Position numbers and translations under genes: made by a program
Notes under the pieces: model-generated
The model's database searches: none
Told to the model about the DNA's origin: nothing
What the model saw: the letters and a program-made list of their open reading frames with translations, nothing else
Shown: positions 41,969 through 52,911 of the stretch, in pieces
Numbering within the stretch: position 1 is the first letter of the stretch
How the letters are laid out: each line of letters opens with the position of its first letter
DNA from: Candidatus Sodalis endolongispinus
Lineage (GTDB): Bacteria > Pseudomonadota > Gammaproteobacteria > Enterobacterales > Enterobacteriaceae
Assembly: GCF_018777395.1 (NCBI RefSeq)
Contig: NZ_JAFJYC010000001.1
Coordinates: 744,001 to 808,000 of the forward strand
DNA length: 64,000 nucleotides
Direction of reading: 5' to 3'

Positions 41969-42790
41969 TCAGCCAATCAAAATCCAATACACCACCGCCG
42001 CCAGAATAAAGCGGTAAATGGCAAACGGCACGAACGAAATACGCTTAATAATTTGCACAAAGAATTTGATAGCCAGCAGCGCCACCACAAAGGCGGTAAC
42101 GAAGCCGATAGCGAACATTGGAAAATCCTGCCAGGCGAGAAACGGCAGGCTTTTGTACAGATCCAGCACCGTCGCGCCCAGCATCATCGGCACCGCCAGG
42201 ATAAAGGAGAACTCCGATGCGGCGTAACGGCTAACGCCGACCAGCAAGCCGCCGCTGATGGTGGCGCCGGAGCGGTAAAAGCCCGGCCACAGCGCTAGAC
42301 ACTGGAAACAGCCAATGAGAAACGCCTGCAGATAAGTCAAATCGTCGATGCCCGCCGCGCGCGGCACATTGGGCTTCAGCCATTCCCCCGCCAGCAATAG
42401 CACACCGCCAACCACCAGGGCATACATCACGTAAATCGGGGCAAAAATGGCTTTGATTTGCTCGTGAAACACCAGCCCCAGCACCACCGCCGGGATCATG
42501 CCCAGAAAAATACGACCGAGACGCAGGCGACCGCTGCCGATCCCCTCGTGAGGCACCTGGCCAAAATGGATACCGATAAGACCAAACAGCCGCCGCCAAA
42601 ACACCACCACCACCGCCAGAATTGAGCCCAGCTGGATGATGACCTCAAAGGTCTTGGCTTTATCATCCGTAAAACCAAGCAGGCTACCGACCAATATCAT
42701 ATGTCCCGTAGAAGAAGCTGGCAGAAATTCCGTTAACCCTTCCACCACCCCCAGAATGAACGCGATAACTCACTCGTGCATATCTGCCAT
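41969..42790 (-). pseudogene. uppP: Undecaprenyl-diphosphatase, premature stop and altered active-site motif
   Basis: UppP recycles undecaprenyl pyrophosphate for cell-wall synthesis in the inner membrane. The natural start (ATG 42790, MADMHE) is followed by TGA at codon 7 (42770-42772) and then reads cleanly in frame through [36 protein letters not shown] and [19 protein letters not shown] to the end. The PGFSRSG motif is PGFYRSG, a Ser to Tyr change by one base. A GTG at 42748 could restart translation, but it lacks a clear ribosome site. Other enterobacteria have extra UPP phosphatases, so loss would be tolerated. Confidence 0.82.
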
Positions 42791-42930
42791 ACAACGTTTC
42801 CCTCAAAGTCATGACAATAAAAAAGCGGCGGTATGTAAACAGACCAGCCGCTAAATCTCCCGCAAATTGAGACAAACATACGGTAATTTGGTTGCAATCG
42901 CATGGCTAAATGATTACCGCTGCGCTATTT

Positions 42931-43290
42931 TCAGACTTTTCGCCGCCCGCGCTCAATGATAACGCCGACGGTGGCCGCGTGCGGCACCGCGCCGGGCTTA
43001 CCGATTTTGATGCGTATCCAGGGCAGTTTGAACTGAGTCATCAGCCGCTCCGCCGTCTCCTCGGCGACACGCTCCACCAGTGCGAAACGCTTGCCGCTCA
43101 CCAGCGACAGCACGGCGTCGGTGACGTCAGCATAGCTCAGGCAGTCGGCGACATCATCGCTACGCGCCGCCGGGCGGTTGTCCCAGCCCATTTCCAGGTC
43201 GAACACCAATTTCTGCAACCGTTGCTGTTCCCAGTCATAGACGCCTATCACCGCCATTACCGTTAATTGCTCAATAAATATAATGTCCAT
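42931..43290 (-). CDS. folB: Dihydroneopterin aldolase
   Basis: 119 residues. FolB acts in folate synthesis, cleaving dihydroneopterin to the hydroxymethylpterin. Typical blocks are MDIIFIEQLTVMAVIGVYDWEQ at the N-terminus, then DCLSYADVTDAVLSLV and FALVERVAEETAERLM, with KPGAVPHAATVGVIIERG at the C-terminus. The start at 43290 is the E. coli position; a longer frame adds 12 residues. Divergent from plsY, as in E. coli. Confidence 0.95.
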   Translation of the reverse strand: MDIIFIEQLTVMAVIGVYDWEQQRLQKLVFDLEMGWDNRPAARSDDVADCLSYADVTDAVLSLVSGKRFALVERVAEETAERLMTQFKLPWIRIKIGKPGAVPHAATVGVIIERGRRKV

Positions 43291-43395
43291 GTGCCATACT
43301 CGGTTTTTGTGGCTATCGGATACCACTTCCTCGGGAATATGCGTATTATCAACAGATAGCGAAATAAAACGAATGTTGATGAATGGAATGTGGTT

Positions 43396-44025
43396 ATGAA
43401 TGCTATCGCGATTGGCATGATAATCTTCGCCTACTTATGCGGTTCAGTCTCCAGCGCGATTCTACTCTGCAGGCTCGCCCGCCTGCCCGATCCCCGCACC
43501 AGCGGCTCCGGCAATCCCGGCGCCACCAACGTGCTGCGGCTTGGCGGCAAGCTGGCGGCCGCGGGCGTAATGGTTTTCGATCTCCTCAAGGTGATGCTCC
43601 CGGTGTGGATTGGCTACGGCCTCGGCCTGCCGCCGTTCTGGCTGGGTCTGGTGGCCATCGCCGCCTGTCTTGGCCATATTTACCCGGTTTTCTTCCATTT
43701 TCGCGGCGGTAAAGGGGTCGCTACCGCGCTGGGGGCCATTGCGCCCATTGGCTATGATCTGTCCGGCCTGATGATAGGTACCTGGCTTTTGACGGTGCTG
43801 CTCTCCGGTTATTCTTCTCTGGGGGCTATCGTCAGCGCCCTGATCGCCCCCTTCTACGTCTGGTGGTTCAAGCCGCAGTTCACCTTCCCGGTGGCGATGC
43901 TTTCCTGTCTGGTGCTCCTGCGCCACCACGACAATATTCAGCGCCTCTGGCGCGGTCAGGAAAGCCGCATCTGGCGTCGCCGGCAAAAAGACCGGGATAT
44001 CGACCGGCAACAAAGCAAGAATTGA
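43396..44025 (+). CDS. plsY: Acyl-phosphate glycerol-3-phosphate acyltransferase
   Basis: 209 residues, five membrane helices. PlsY transfers acyl groups from acyl-phosphate to glycerol-3-phosphate. The conserved loops are visible: [13 protein letters not shown] near 36-48, [21 protein letters not shown] near 95-115 and [15 protein letters not shown] near 178-192. The start at 43396 is chosen over a GTG two codons upstream. It ends one base before the tsaD stop codon on the other strand, a very tight convergent pair. Confidence 0.95.
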   Translation: MNAIAIGMIIFAYLCGSVSSAILLCRLARLPDPRTSGSGNPGATNVLRLGGKLAAAGVMVFDLLKVMLPVWIGYGLGLPPFWLGLVAIAACLGHIYPVFFHFRGGKGVATALGAIAPIGYDLSGLMIGTWLLTVLLSGYSSLGAIVSALIAPFYVWWFKPQFTFPVAMLSCLVLLRHHDNIQRLWRGQESRIWRRRQKDRDIDRQQSKN

Positions 44026-44026
44026 C

Positions 44027-45046
44027 TCAGGCGCCCAGCGCCGGCAATTCCTCCAGCGGCCAGCGCGGCCGTACCGACACCGCCAGACCCGCCTGTGCCC
44101 CGCCATGCAGCCGCACCATGCCCGCGTAAGCGATCATCGCGCCATTATCCGTACAAAACTCGGGACGGGCGTAAAACACCTCTCCGCCCCGCTGGCGCAT
44201 CATTTCGCCCATACTCGCACGCAGCGACTGATTGGCGCTGACGCCGCCGGCCATCACCAACCGTTGGCAACCGGTCAGATCGAGCGCGCGCCGACATTTT
44301 ATCATGAGCGTTTCCACCACCGCCTCCTCGAACGCCCGCGCGACGTCCGCGCGCGTCTGGTGATCATCGGCACCGGCGCGCACGGTGTTGGCGGCAAAGG
44401 TTTTCAGCCCGGAGAAGCTGAACGCCAGCCCCGGCCGGCCGGTCATCGGCCGCGGAAATTTGTAACGCCCCGGCACGCCCTGCTGCGCCAGACGCGCCAG
44501 CATCGGGCCGCCGGGATAGTCAAGCCCCATCAGCTTGGCGGTTTTATCGAACGCTTCTCCGGCGGCATCATCGATAGACTCCCCCAGTAGCCGATATTCG
44601 CCGATGCCGGTCACGGCGATAAGCTGGGTATGACCGCCGGAAACCAACAGCGCCACGAAGGGGAATGCCGGCGGATTCGCCTCCAGCATCGGCGCCAGCA
44701 AATGCCCTTCAATGTGGTGGACAGCGACAGCTGGCACCTCCCAGGCGTAGGCCAGCGCGCGGCCGACGGTGGCGCCGACCATTAACGCCCCCACCAGCCC
44801 CGGGCCGGCAGTGTAGGCCACCCCATGGATATCCGACGCCTGCAGGCCGGCCTCGGCCAGCGCCGCCTGGATAAGCGGCACGGTTTTACGGACATGATCG
44901 CGGGACGCCAGCTCCGGAACCACACCGCCATAATCGGCGTGCAGTTTCACCTGACTGTAAAGCTGGTTAGCCAGCAATCCTTGATGTTGATCGTAAATCG
45001 CCACGCCGGTTTCATCGCATGACGTCTCAATACCCAATACGCGCAT
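44027..45046 (-). CDS. tsaD: tRNA N6-threonylcarbamoyladenosine transferase subunit TsaD
   Basis: 339 residues (E. coli 337). TsaD, with TsaB, TsaE and TsaC, makes t6A37 in ANN-decoding tRNAs. The ASKHA core shows [19 protein letters not shown] at the N-terminus, the metal-binding [10 protein letters not shown] near 110 and [15 protein letters not shown] near 132. The start at 45046 is the conserved MRVLGIETS; the longer frame is rejected. Divergent from rpsU. Confidence 0.96.
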   Translation of the reverse strand: MRVLGIETSCDETGVAIYDQHQGLLANQLYSQVKLHADYGGVVPELASRDHVRKTVPLIQAALAEAGLQASDIHGVAYTAGPGLVGALMVGATVGRALAYAWEVPAVAVHHIEGHLLAPMLEANPPAFPFVALLVSGGHTQLIAVTGIGEYRLLGESIDDAAGEAFDKTAKLMGLDYPGGPMLARLAQQGVPGRYKFPRPMTGRPGLAFSFSGLKTFAANTVRAGADDHQTRADVARAFEEAVVETLMIKCRRALDLTGCQRLVMAGGVSANQSLRASMGEMMRQRGGEVFYARPEFCTDNGAMIAYAGMVRLHGGAQAGLAVSVRPRWPLEELPALGA

Positions 45047-45717
<671 letters not shown>

Positions 45718-45844
45718 TTTTCCGGGGTGAGAGCCACCCAGGCCGCGTGATTAATCCGCAGACTTAGCTGTTGCATACGAAGGCCGTGCCATCCGGAAGG
45801 ATTGCGCGGCTTGCTGTCGTTCAAGTGCTTACCTGACAGGGCTT

Positions 45845-47593
45845 ATGGCTGGACGAATCCCACGTGTCTTTATCAATGACTTGTTGGCGCGTACCGACAT
45901 CGTCGATCTTGTCGATGCGCGGGTAAAGCTCAAAAAGCAGGGCAAGAATTATCACGCCTGCTGTCCATTTCATCATGAAAAAACCCCGTCGTTTACCGTG
46001 AACGGCGAAAAGCAGTTTTATCATTGTTTCGGCTGTGGCGCCCATGGCAACGCCATCGATTTCCTGATGAATTACGACCGGCTGGAGTTCGTCGAATCCA
46101 TCGAAGAGCTTGCCGCCCAGCACAGCCTGGAAGTGCCCTATGAAACGGGCACAGGCCCGAACCAGCAGGAACGCCACCAGCGACAAATCCTGTATCATCT
46201 GATGGACAAGCTCAGCGGCTTCTATCAGCAGGCATTGCGGGCGCAGACGGCGTCGGATGCGCGCCACTATCTGCAACAGCGCGGACTGAGCGAAGCGGTC
46301 ATGACTCATTTTGCCATCGGCTTCGCGCCGTCGGGCTGGGATAACGTCATTAAGCGTTTCGGCCGCTCGGCGGAGGATCGCGCTTCGCTCAACGACGCCG
46401 GCATGCTGGTGGTCAATGACAACGGCCGCACTTACGACCGTTTTCGCGATCGCATCATGTTTCCCATCCGCGACAAACGCGGGCGGGTTATCGCTTTCGG
46501 TGGACGGATATTGGGCGAGGGTCAGCCGAAATACCTGAACTCGCCGGAAACCGATATTTTTCATAAGGGCCGCCAGCTGTACGGCCTGTACGAGGCCCAA
46601 CGGCAGCACCCGGAATTAACCCGGCTGCTCGTGGTCGAAGGATATATGGATGTCGTGGCGCTGGCACAGTTCGGTATCGACTACGCGGTGGCTTCGTTGG
46701 GCACCTCGACCACCGCCGAGCATATACAGCTGTTATATCGCGCCACCTACCGGGTGATCTGCTGCTATGACGGCGACCGCGCCGGGCGGGAAGCTGCGTG
46801 GCGCGCGCTGGAAAACGCGTTGCCATATCTCACCGACGGCCGCCAGCTGCGTTTTATGTTTCTGCCGGACGGCGAGGATCCCGACACGCTGGTGCGCAAA
46901 ATTGGCAAAGAGGCATTTGAGCAGCACATCGAACAGGCGCAGCCGCTGTCGACGTTTTTATTTGAAGCGCTGATGCCACAGGTGGACTTAAGCAGTCCCG
47001 ACGGCCGCGCTAAGCTGAGCACGCTGGCGCTGCCGCTGATAGGCCAGGTGCCGGGCGAGACATTGCGTCTCTACCTGCGCCAGCAGTTGGGCAATAAACT
47101 CGGGATCCTTGACGACAGCCAACTGGAGAAACTGCTGCCCAAGGCGGCCTTAAAGGCAAATATTTCACCGCAAGCGCGGATAAAACGCACAACCATGCGT
47201 ATACTGATAGGATTGCTGGTGCAACATCCGCGGCTTTCCATCCTGGTACCCACGGTGCAGGGGCTGGAGCAGGCAAGTCAGCCGGGTGTGCCGTTTTTTG
47301 TTGAATTAGTGCAGGCCTGCCAGTCCCAGCCGGGGTTAACCACCGGCCAGTTACTGGAGCAGTATCGGGAGAATAAATCCTACTCCCAGCTTGAAACCCT
47401 GGCGACCTGGAACCACATGATCATAGATGAAATGATCGAGGCGACATTTGTCGATACCCTGGCGAGTCTTTACGACTCCATACTTGAACACCGCCAGGAA
47501 GCGCTTATCGCCCGCGACCGGACCCACGGCCTGACGGCCGAAGAACGCCAGGAGCTCTGGTCGCTAAATCAGGCGCTGGCGAAAAAAACCTGA
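45845..47593 (+). CDS. dnaG: DNA primase
   Basis: 582 residues (E. coli 581). The CHC2 zinc finger is seen in YHACCPFHHEKTPSFTV and FYHCFGCGAHGN near residues 38-66. The RNA-polymerase domain with TOPRIM follows (VVEGYMDVVALAQFG near 264, CYDGDRAGREAAWRA near 305). The C-terminal DnaB-binding region is intact to LNQALAKKT. Middle gene of rpsU-dnaG-rpoD. Confidence 0.98.
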   Translation: MAGRIPRVFINDLLARTDIVDLVDARVKLKKQGKNYHACCPFHHEKTPSFTVNGEKQFYHCFGCGAHGNAIDFLMNYDRLEFVESIEELAAQHSLEVPYETGTGPNQQERHQRQILYHLMDKLSGFYQQALRAQTASDARHYLQQRGLSEAVMTHFAIGFAPSGWDNVIKRFGRSAEDRASLNDAGMLVVNDNGRTYDRFRDRIMFPIRDKRGRVIAFGGRILGEGQPKYLNSPETDIFHKGRQLYGLYEAQRQHPELTRLLVVEGYMDVVALAQFGIDYAVASLGTSTTAEHIQLLYRATYRVICCYDGDRAGREAAWRALENALPYLTDGRQLRFMFLPDGEDPDTLVRKIGKEAFEQHIEQAQPLSTFLFEALMPQVDLSSPDGRAKLSTLALPLIGQVPGETLRLYLRQQLGNKLGILDDSQLEKLLPKAALKANISPQARIKRTTMRILIGLLVQHPRLSILVPTVQGLEQASQPGVPFFVELVQACQSQPGLTTGQLLEQYRENKSYSQLETLATWNHMIIDEMIEATFVDTLASLYDSILEHRQEALIARDRTHGLTAEERQELWSLNQALAKKT

Positions 47594-47744
47594 ATGACGA
47601 GGCTTAATTGCCTATATCTGGCAGGGCAAGACCCTGCGTAATGCCGTATTGGGCTGCGGCGCGAAATAAATCCCAGATCTCTTGTTGGTGATGCGCTTTC
47701 ACCAACCAACACCGAATATTACTCTGAAGTGTGGATACCGTCTT

Positions 47745-49592
47745 ATGGAGCAAAACCCGCAGTCACAGCTTAAGCTGCTTGTCACACGTGGTAAGGAGCA
47801 AGGCTATTTGACCTTTGCCGAGGTCAATGACCATCTGCCGGAGGATATCGTCGACTCCGATCAGATCGAAGATATCATCCAGATGATAAATGACATGGGC
47901 ATCCAGGTGATGGAAGAAGCACCGGACGCCGATGACCTACTGCTGGCCGAAACCACCTCCGACACCGATGAAGATGCGGCGGAAGCCGCGGCGCAGGTCT
48001 TGTCCAGCGTCGAGTCCGAAATTGGACGCACCACCGACCCGGTGCGCATGTACATGCGCGAAATGGGTACCGTGGAGCTGCTGACCCGCGAAGGCGAGAT
48101 CGATATCGCCAAGCGTATCGAAGATGGCATCAATCAGGTCCAGTGCTCGGTCTCCGAGTACCCTGAGGCTATCACCTACCTGCTGGAACAGTACGACCGC
48201 GTCGAAGCCGGCGAGGCCCGCCTGTCCGATCTTATCACCGGCTTCGTCGACCCTAACGCGGAAGGAGATATGACGCCTACCGCGACCCATATCGGCTCTG
48301 AACTCTCCGCCGAAGAAATCGCCGATGACGACGACGAGGATGAAGAGGACGGCGACGACGACAGCTCGGACGACGATAACAGCATCGATCCAGAGCTGGC
48401 GCGGCAGAAATTCGTTGAGCTGCGCGAGCAGTACGAAGTTACTCGTAACGTTATCAAAACCAACGGGCGCAGCCATGCTAAATCGGCCGCTGAGATTTTG
48501 AATCTTTCCGACGTATTCAAACAGTTCCGCTTAGTGCCGAAGCAGTTTGATTACCTGGTCAACAACATGCGCGCCATGATGGATCGCGTGCGTACCCAGG
48601 AACGTCTTATCATGAAATTGTGCTTTGAAATCAGCAAGATGCCGAAGAAAAACTTCGTCACGCTGTTAGCCGGCAATGAAACCAGCGAAAGCTGGTTCAA
48701 AGCCGCGCTGGCGATGAACAAGCCCTGGTCGGAAAAACTGCACGAAGTCGATGATGACGTGCACCGCAGCCTGCAGAAGCTGCGCCTGATTGAAGATGAA
48801 ACCGGTTTGACCATCGAACAGGTGAAGGATATCAACCGCCGTATGTCGATCGGCGAAGCCAAGGCGCGGCGCGCCAAGAAAGAGATGGTTGAGGCTAACC
48901 TGCGTCTGGTTATTTCCATCGCCAAAAAATACACCAACCGCGGCCTGCAGTTCCTGGATTTGATCCAGGAAGGCAATATCGGTTTGATGAAGGCGGTGGA
49001 CAAATTTGAATACCGCCGCGGCTACAAGTTTTCCACCTACGCCACCTGGTGGATCCGTCAGGCCATCACCCGCTCTATCGCCGACCAGGCGCGCACCATC
49101 CGTATTCCGGTGCATATGATTGAGACCATCAACAAACTCAACCGTATCTCCCGGCAGATGCTGCAGGAAATGGGACGCGAACCGACGCCCGAAGAGCTGG
49201 CGGAACGCATGCTGATGCAGGAGGATAAAATCCGTAAGGTGCTCAAGATTGCCAAAGAGCCTATCTCCATGGAAACGCCTATCGGCGACGATGAAGATTC
49301 GCACTTGGGGGATTTCATCGAGGACACCACCCTCGAGCTGCCGTTGGACTCCGCCACTTCGGAGAGCCTGCGTTCAGCCACCCATGATGTGCTGGCCGGA
49401 CTTACCGCGCGTGAAGCCAAGGTCCTGCGCATGCGGTTCGGTATCGACATGAATACCGACCATACGCTGGAAGAAGTCGGCAAACAGTTTGACGTCACCC
49501 GCGAGCGAATCCGTCAGATCGAAGCGAAAGCGCTGCGCAAGCTGCGTCACCCGAGCCGTTCTGAGGTCCTGCGCAGCTTCCTGGACGATTAA
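47745..49592 (+). CDS. rpoD: RNA polymerase sigma factor sigma-70
   Basis: 615 residues (E. coli 613). Region 1.1 starts [21 protein letters not shown]. The acidic non-conserved region has a run of Asp/Glu near 190-205 ([15 protein letters not shown]). Region 2 is present ([29 protein letters not shown]), as are region 3 and region 4 ([23 protein letters not shown]). The start at 47745 gives the exact conserved N-terminus; the longer frame is rejected. Third gene of the operon. Confidence 0.98.
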   Translation: MEQNPQSQLKLLVTRGKEQGYLTFAEVNDHLPEDIVDSDQIEDIIQMINDMGIQVMEEAPDADDLLLAETTSDTDEDAAEAAAQVLSSVESEIGRTTDPVRMYMREMGTVELLTREGEIDIAKRIEDGINQVQCSVSEYPEAITYLLEQYDRVEAGEARLSDLITGFVDPNAEGDMTPTATHIGSELSAEEIADDDDEDEEDGDDDSSDDDNSIDPELARQKFVELREQYEVTRNVIKTNGRSHAKSAAEILNLSDVFKQFRLVPKQFDYLVNNMRAMMDRVRTQERLIMKLCFEISKMPKKNFVTLLAGNETSESWFKAALAMNKPWSEKLHEVDDDVHRSLQKLRLIEDETGLTIEQVKDINRRMSIGEAKARRAKKEMVEANLRLVISIAKKYTNRGLQFLDLIQEGNIGLMKAVDKFEYRRGYKFSTYATWWIRQAITRSIADQARTIRIPVHMIETINKLNRISRQMLQEMGREPTPEELAERMLMQEDKIRKVLKIAKEPISMETPIGDDEDSHLGDFIEDTTLELPLDSATSESLRSATHDVLAGLTAREAKVLRMRFGIDMNTDHTLEEVGKQFDVTRERIRQIEAKALRKLRHPSRSEVLRSFLDD

Positions 49593-49639
49593 GCTCCGGT
49601 TTTGCTGGCGGCCCTTTCCTTAAGGCTCTCAACACATCG

Positions 49640-49665
49640 CCCCGCATCACACTGCGGGGTTTTTT
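49640..49665 (+). terminator. Intrinsic terminator after rpoD
   Basis: Seven-bp stem CCCCGCA / TGCGGGG with a TCACAC loop and six T residues, about 48 bases after the rpoD stop. Confidence 0.93.
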
Positions 49666-49836
49666 ATTGCCCGCCGCCCAGCGCGGGCGTCAGGCACGCA
49701 AGGCCATCGCATCTAAATATCAAGACGTGTCCCACAACGCGGCTGGCCTAAGTCGTGAGACGCTTTCTGTAAGGTCGCTGGCTCCATTAACCGAAGTGGC
49801 CAACTAGCCCGCCGGCCATGACGGCGGTGGAATTGG

Positions 49837-50358
49837 CTAACGTGTCGTTAACGAAGGGGGCGGGAGCGCGTCGGACAAAGCGCGATACGCCGCCAGCAAT
49901 GCATCGCCGCTCATGCGGTTAAGCCCGCTGGGATTGGGCAAAACCCACAACTGCGTGGCGCCAATGCGCATTTCCTGCCGCCCCCATGGCGCATTTTTCA
50001 CGCGAAATGCCTGGCAGAGTAAGCTTGCTTGCCTAAAATCGCCAGCGCCTGCGGCTGGAACGTTTCTATCTTGGCCATCAACCGCTCGCCACCCTGCCGG
50101 TATTCCGCCAGCGACAACTCTGAGGCTTCGGTGGTAGGCCGCGTCACCAACCAGCATCGTGATCCCGCACCCGGTCTCCAGCAACCGCTGCTCCTCCTCC
50201 GGCTGCAGTTGGTGCGCCGTAAAACCCGCAAGGTGAATGATCTTCCAGAAGCGATTATTGGCATTGGCAAAATGCACCCCTTTATGCGCGCTGGACAACC
50301 CCGGATTGATACCGCAGAACACCACCCTTAGCCCCTGCCTGAGAATATCTTCTATCAT
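49837..50358 (-). pseudogene. mug: G/U mismatch-specific DNA glycosylase, middle read out of frame
   Basis: A 173-residue frame matches Mug at both ends: [16 protein letters not shown] near residue 12 and IGATQLWVLPNPSGLNRMSG near 135. Between about residues 68 and 113 the frame is wrong. The true sequence ([20 protein letters not shown], then [13 protein letters not shown]) is readable in another frame between 50158 and 50010. Two compensating indels therefore leave the frame open but scramble about 45 residues, so the enzyme is very likely dead. In E. coli mug also sits between rpoD and ileX. Confidence 0.85.
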
Positions 50359-50451
50359 TTAACCCTCTCTATCATCTCTGGCCGTGACGCCAATAATTAA
50401 CAATTTTAGCCAAAAAACGGCGATAAATCATCCATCTGGCGGGAGTCGCTA

Positions 50452-50480
50452 TAGACCCGGTTGGCGGCATCATTTATAAT
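50452..50480 (+). promoter_or_regulatory. Promoter of the tRNA-Ile2 gene
   Basis: TATAAT at 50475-50480 with TAGACC 17 bases upstream (50452-50457, 4 of 6 to the -35 consensus), 16 bases before the tRNA. Confidence 0.7.
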
Positions 50481-50495
50481 CAACGACCGCAAGGC

Positions 50496-50571
50496 GGCCC
50501 CTTAGCTCAGTGGTTAGAGCAGGCGACTCATAATCGCTTGGTCGCTGGTTCAAGTCCAGCAGGGGCCACCA
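50496..50571 (+). tRNA. ileX: tRNA-Ile2, anticodon CAU (lysidine-modified)
   Basis: 76 bases with encoded CCA. The acceptor stem GGCCCCT pairs with AGGGGCC, TTCAAGT forms the T-loop region and the anticodon CAT is at 50529-50531. The sequence is that of E. coli ileX, in which C34 is modified to lysidine to read AUA. It lies after mug as in E. coli. Accessory DNA with an integrase fragment follows. Confidence 0.95.
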
Positions 50572-51063
50572 CGTTTTATAATAAAAATTATGTGGTTAGG
50601 TCGTATCTCACGATAGTTTTTTCGTTATCTGTCTTGCCCCTGCAGATAAGCCTGAGACAAACAACGCACGGATTAGCGTCTGTTTTTGGTTGTATGAAAA
50701 ATACCGACCAAATCCCCCCCCAACGTCCGCGAATGTGCTTTTTCTACTAGGGTAATAGGAGAAGGATATCTCTGAATTGAAAACTGATTAGGACTCCGCC
50801 CCCGCACTTAGCACTAATTTCTGCGAAATGTCGGCTATGGTATCTGCTGTCATTAATCGTTGCTGGCTTTGCGCAGCATGGGCAAATAGCTTTTATTTAT
50901 TAGTTTGGTGGCAGTTTTCGCGGCTTCCGCTTCCCCTCACGATCAAGAATTTCAAGCATCAGCGACAAAACGCTTTGGCAATAAGCCTTTTGGTGAACAT
51001 AGCCAGCAAGTGATTCCCGCGCAGTGAGAGAAAAATCCGGTCTATTAGCTTAACTATACGCCA
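50572..51063. other. Spacer after ileX, no gene recognised
   Basis: 492 bases that include AT-rich parts unlike the core around it. Short frames exist (for example 50828-51013) but show nothing recognisable. The change in composition directly after the tRNA is consistent with the edge of acquired DNA. Confidence 0.55.
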
Positions 51064-51435
51064 TTGACTTATACCCGCGATACGATAGCATGGCTCAAAA
51101 TATACGCCAATGACGTACCACAACATGCTGTTTATCGAAACCCTATTTTCACCGAAGATGTAAAGGAACTATTGAACGATGACGAATACGGCGAGTTTCA
51201 GCAGTTCATGGCAGATAACCCCGATTGGGGGGATGTAATACAAAATACTGGCGGCCTGCGTAAAGTCCCCTGGGCGGCCAGAGGCAGGGGCAAGCGTGGA
51301 GGTTTCCCTATTATTTACTATTACAAGGTCACTGAATCACAAATCAGGCTATTGCTAATCTATAAAAAGGGCGTCCAGGATGATTTATCCCAGGACGACA
51401 AGCGCTGGTTGAGGGCGTTAAACGAGGGTTGGTAA
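51064..51435 (+). CDS. RelE/HigB-like toxin of a type II toxin-antitoxin pair
   Basis: The core from VYRNPIFTEDVKELLNDDEY through NPDWGDVIQNTGGLRKVPWA, GKRGGFPIIYYYKV and IRLLLIYKKGVQDDLS matches the RelE-superfamily toxins whose antitoxin lies downstream. These usually cleave mRNA on the ribosome. The start is uncertain: 51064 is a TTG and no ATG precedes VYRNPIF in frame, so the original start may be altered. The stop overlaps the next gene's ATG (TAATG). A and T content is higher than in the core genes. Confidence 0.78.
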   Translation: MTYTRDTIAWLKIYANDVPQHAVYRNPIFTEDVKELLNDDEYGEFQQFMADNPDWGDVIQNTGGLRKVPWAARGRGKRGGFPIIYYYKVTESQIRLLLIYKKGVQDDLSQDDKRWLRALNEGW

Positions 51436-51730
51436 TGGAAAAAAACTGTTTGATCGTCTAAAACAAAGCATGACGCAAATAAATGAAATCGTCGAAGGTT
51501 CCCGCGAACCCTCTTGCGAGACAAATGTTATCGCCGTTAAGGTTAAAGCTATCAGAACGGCTACAGGGTTGTCACAAAGCGGATTTGCTAAGCTGATTTC
51601 GGTCAATGTTGATACGTTAAAGAATTGGGAGCAGGGCAGACGTGAACCCACTGGCCCGGCTAAGGCCCTTTTAAAAGCCATTGAGCGCGACCCGCTACAC
51701 GTGATTCCAGCATTATCAACTAAACCTTGA
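51435..51730 (+). pseudogene. HigA-like antitoxin, frame broken in an A7 run
   Basis: The ATG at 51435 overlaps the toxin stop. After four codons the frame is wrong: the A run 51439-51445 has seven A, where eight (or five) would give KLFDRLKQSM and join the long downstream frame. That frame contains NEIVEGSREPS and a Cro/C1-type HTH (VKAIRTATGLSQSGFAKLISVNVDTLKNWEQGRREP). An internal ATG at 51470 could produce 86 residues with the full HTH but has no obvious ribosome site. Slippage on the A run could also restore the frame. Activity is therefore uncertain. Confidence 0.75.
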
Positions 51731-51828
51731 CCCGTAAATTCAAACCAGCTTGCCAGCTGGTTTTTTTAACATTTCCTACCTGGGGATCGCTGGGATAAAG
51801 CTGAATCACTAACTTCCAAACAGATTAG

Positions 51829-52062
51829 AAATTTGAAAAATACCTTCACAAAACAGAAGGTAACCATCAACGAACAGTCCCCATCAGTGAGGATTTTTAT
51901 AAAGCTTTACCAAAACTAGAAAAGTCAGGAAGATTATTCAAGTCTTGTTACGCTGCTTTTTGTAGAGCAGTTGAACGGGCTAATATGTATCTACCGACCG
52001 GTCAACTGTCACATGTTTTACGTCACACATTTGCCTCATCTTTTATGATGAACGGTGGTGAT
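51829..52062 (+). pseudogene. Phage tyrosine integrase, C-terminal fragment cut by IS
   Basis: An open stretch reads HQRTVPISEDFYKALPKL, then SCYAAFCRAVERANMYLP and LSHVLRHTFASSFMMNGGD. This is the catalytic domain of a tyrosine recombinase, with the HxxR box (HVLR). The nucleophilic Tyr region should follow but the IS2-like element begins at 52063. The part upstream of 51829 is interrupted by a TAG. Integrases of this type commonly use tRNA genes, and ileX is 1.3 kb upstream. Confidence 0.85.
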
Positions 52063-52099
52063 TGATCTTGCCCCGCCATCTCCGTACAGCTTTTGTATC

Positions 52100-52911
52100 T
52101 TAAGTTAACGAAGCCCGCTGCCGCCGGTATTCTCTCGGAGAGTGATATCCCAGCGCGCTGTGCGGATGGTTTTCATTGTAATGCGTGAAAGCTGCTGCAA
52201 GGTTTCGCAGGGCTGTTCTCGCATCCGGTTTTGGCATGAACTCGATATAGTCTTCCTTCATCGTCTTCACGAACCGTTCGGCCATGCCATTGCTCTGCGG
52301 GCTGCTCACCGCTGTTGTGCAGGGCTCCAGATCCAGTTCTCTGGCGAACCTCTGCGTTTCATGCGCGGTATACGCTGAACCGTTGTCCGTCAACCACTGC
52401 ACCGCTGTATCGGGTAACCTGTCGCCGAAGCGCTTTTCTACCGACCTCAGCATCACATCCTGCACGGTCGAACTGTCGTAGCCTACAGTGCTCGCAGCCC
52501 AGTCTATGGCCTCTCTGTCGCAGCAGTCCAGTGCGAAGGTGACCCGCAGTTTTTCACCGTTGTCGCAGCCGAACTCGAAGCCATCTGAACACCAGCGCAT
52601 ATCGCTTTCTGCCACCGCGATCCTGCCCTTATGCTCACGCCTCGGCCGCTCTGGTTTTCAATGTAATAACAGCAGGTTATGCTCACACATGATCCTGTAA
52701 AGTCGTTTCGCATTTACCGCGGCAGTCCCTCTGCGCGACGTTGTTTACGCAGGATGCCCCACACCCGCCGATAGCCGTAGCTGGGCATATCGCTGATGAT
52801 GTCGAGGATGTCCGACAGTATTTCAGCGTCTGCTTCGTCATTACGCCGGTTACAGCGCCTGTCCTGTGCTATTCCCCTGCCTTTGGCAACAAGGGCGCGT
52901 GCGCTATCCAT
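52100..52911 (-). pseudogene. IS2-like OrfB (DDE transposase), frameshift and stop
   Basis: The start [11 protein letters not shown] overlaps OrfA by about 43 bases. After MPSYGYRRVWGILRKQRRAEG a base is missing near 52718. AKRLYRIMCEHNLLLL follows in another frame and then an in-frame TGA before KPERPRREH. The catalytic part is intact from 52615 ([77 protein letters not shown]). An internal deletion near the N-terminus compared with InsD is also likely. Confidence 0.9.

Noticed and set aside
50538..50750. 70-residue frame overlapping the tRNA
   Set aside because: It starts inside the ileX tRNA and shows no family pattern.
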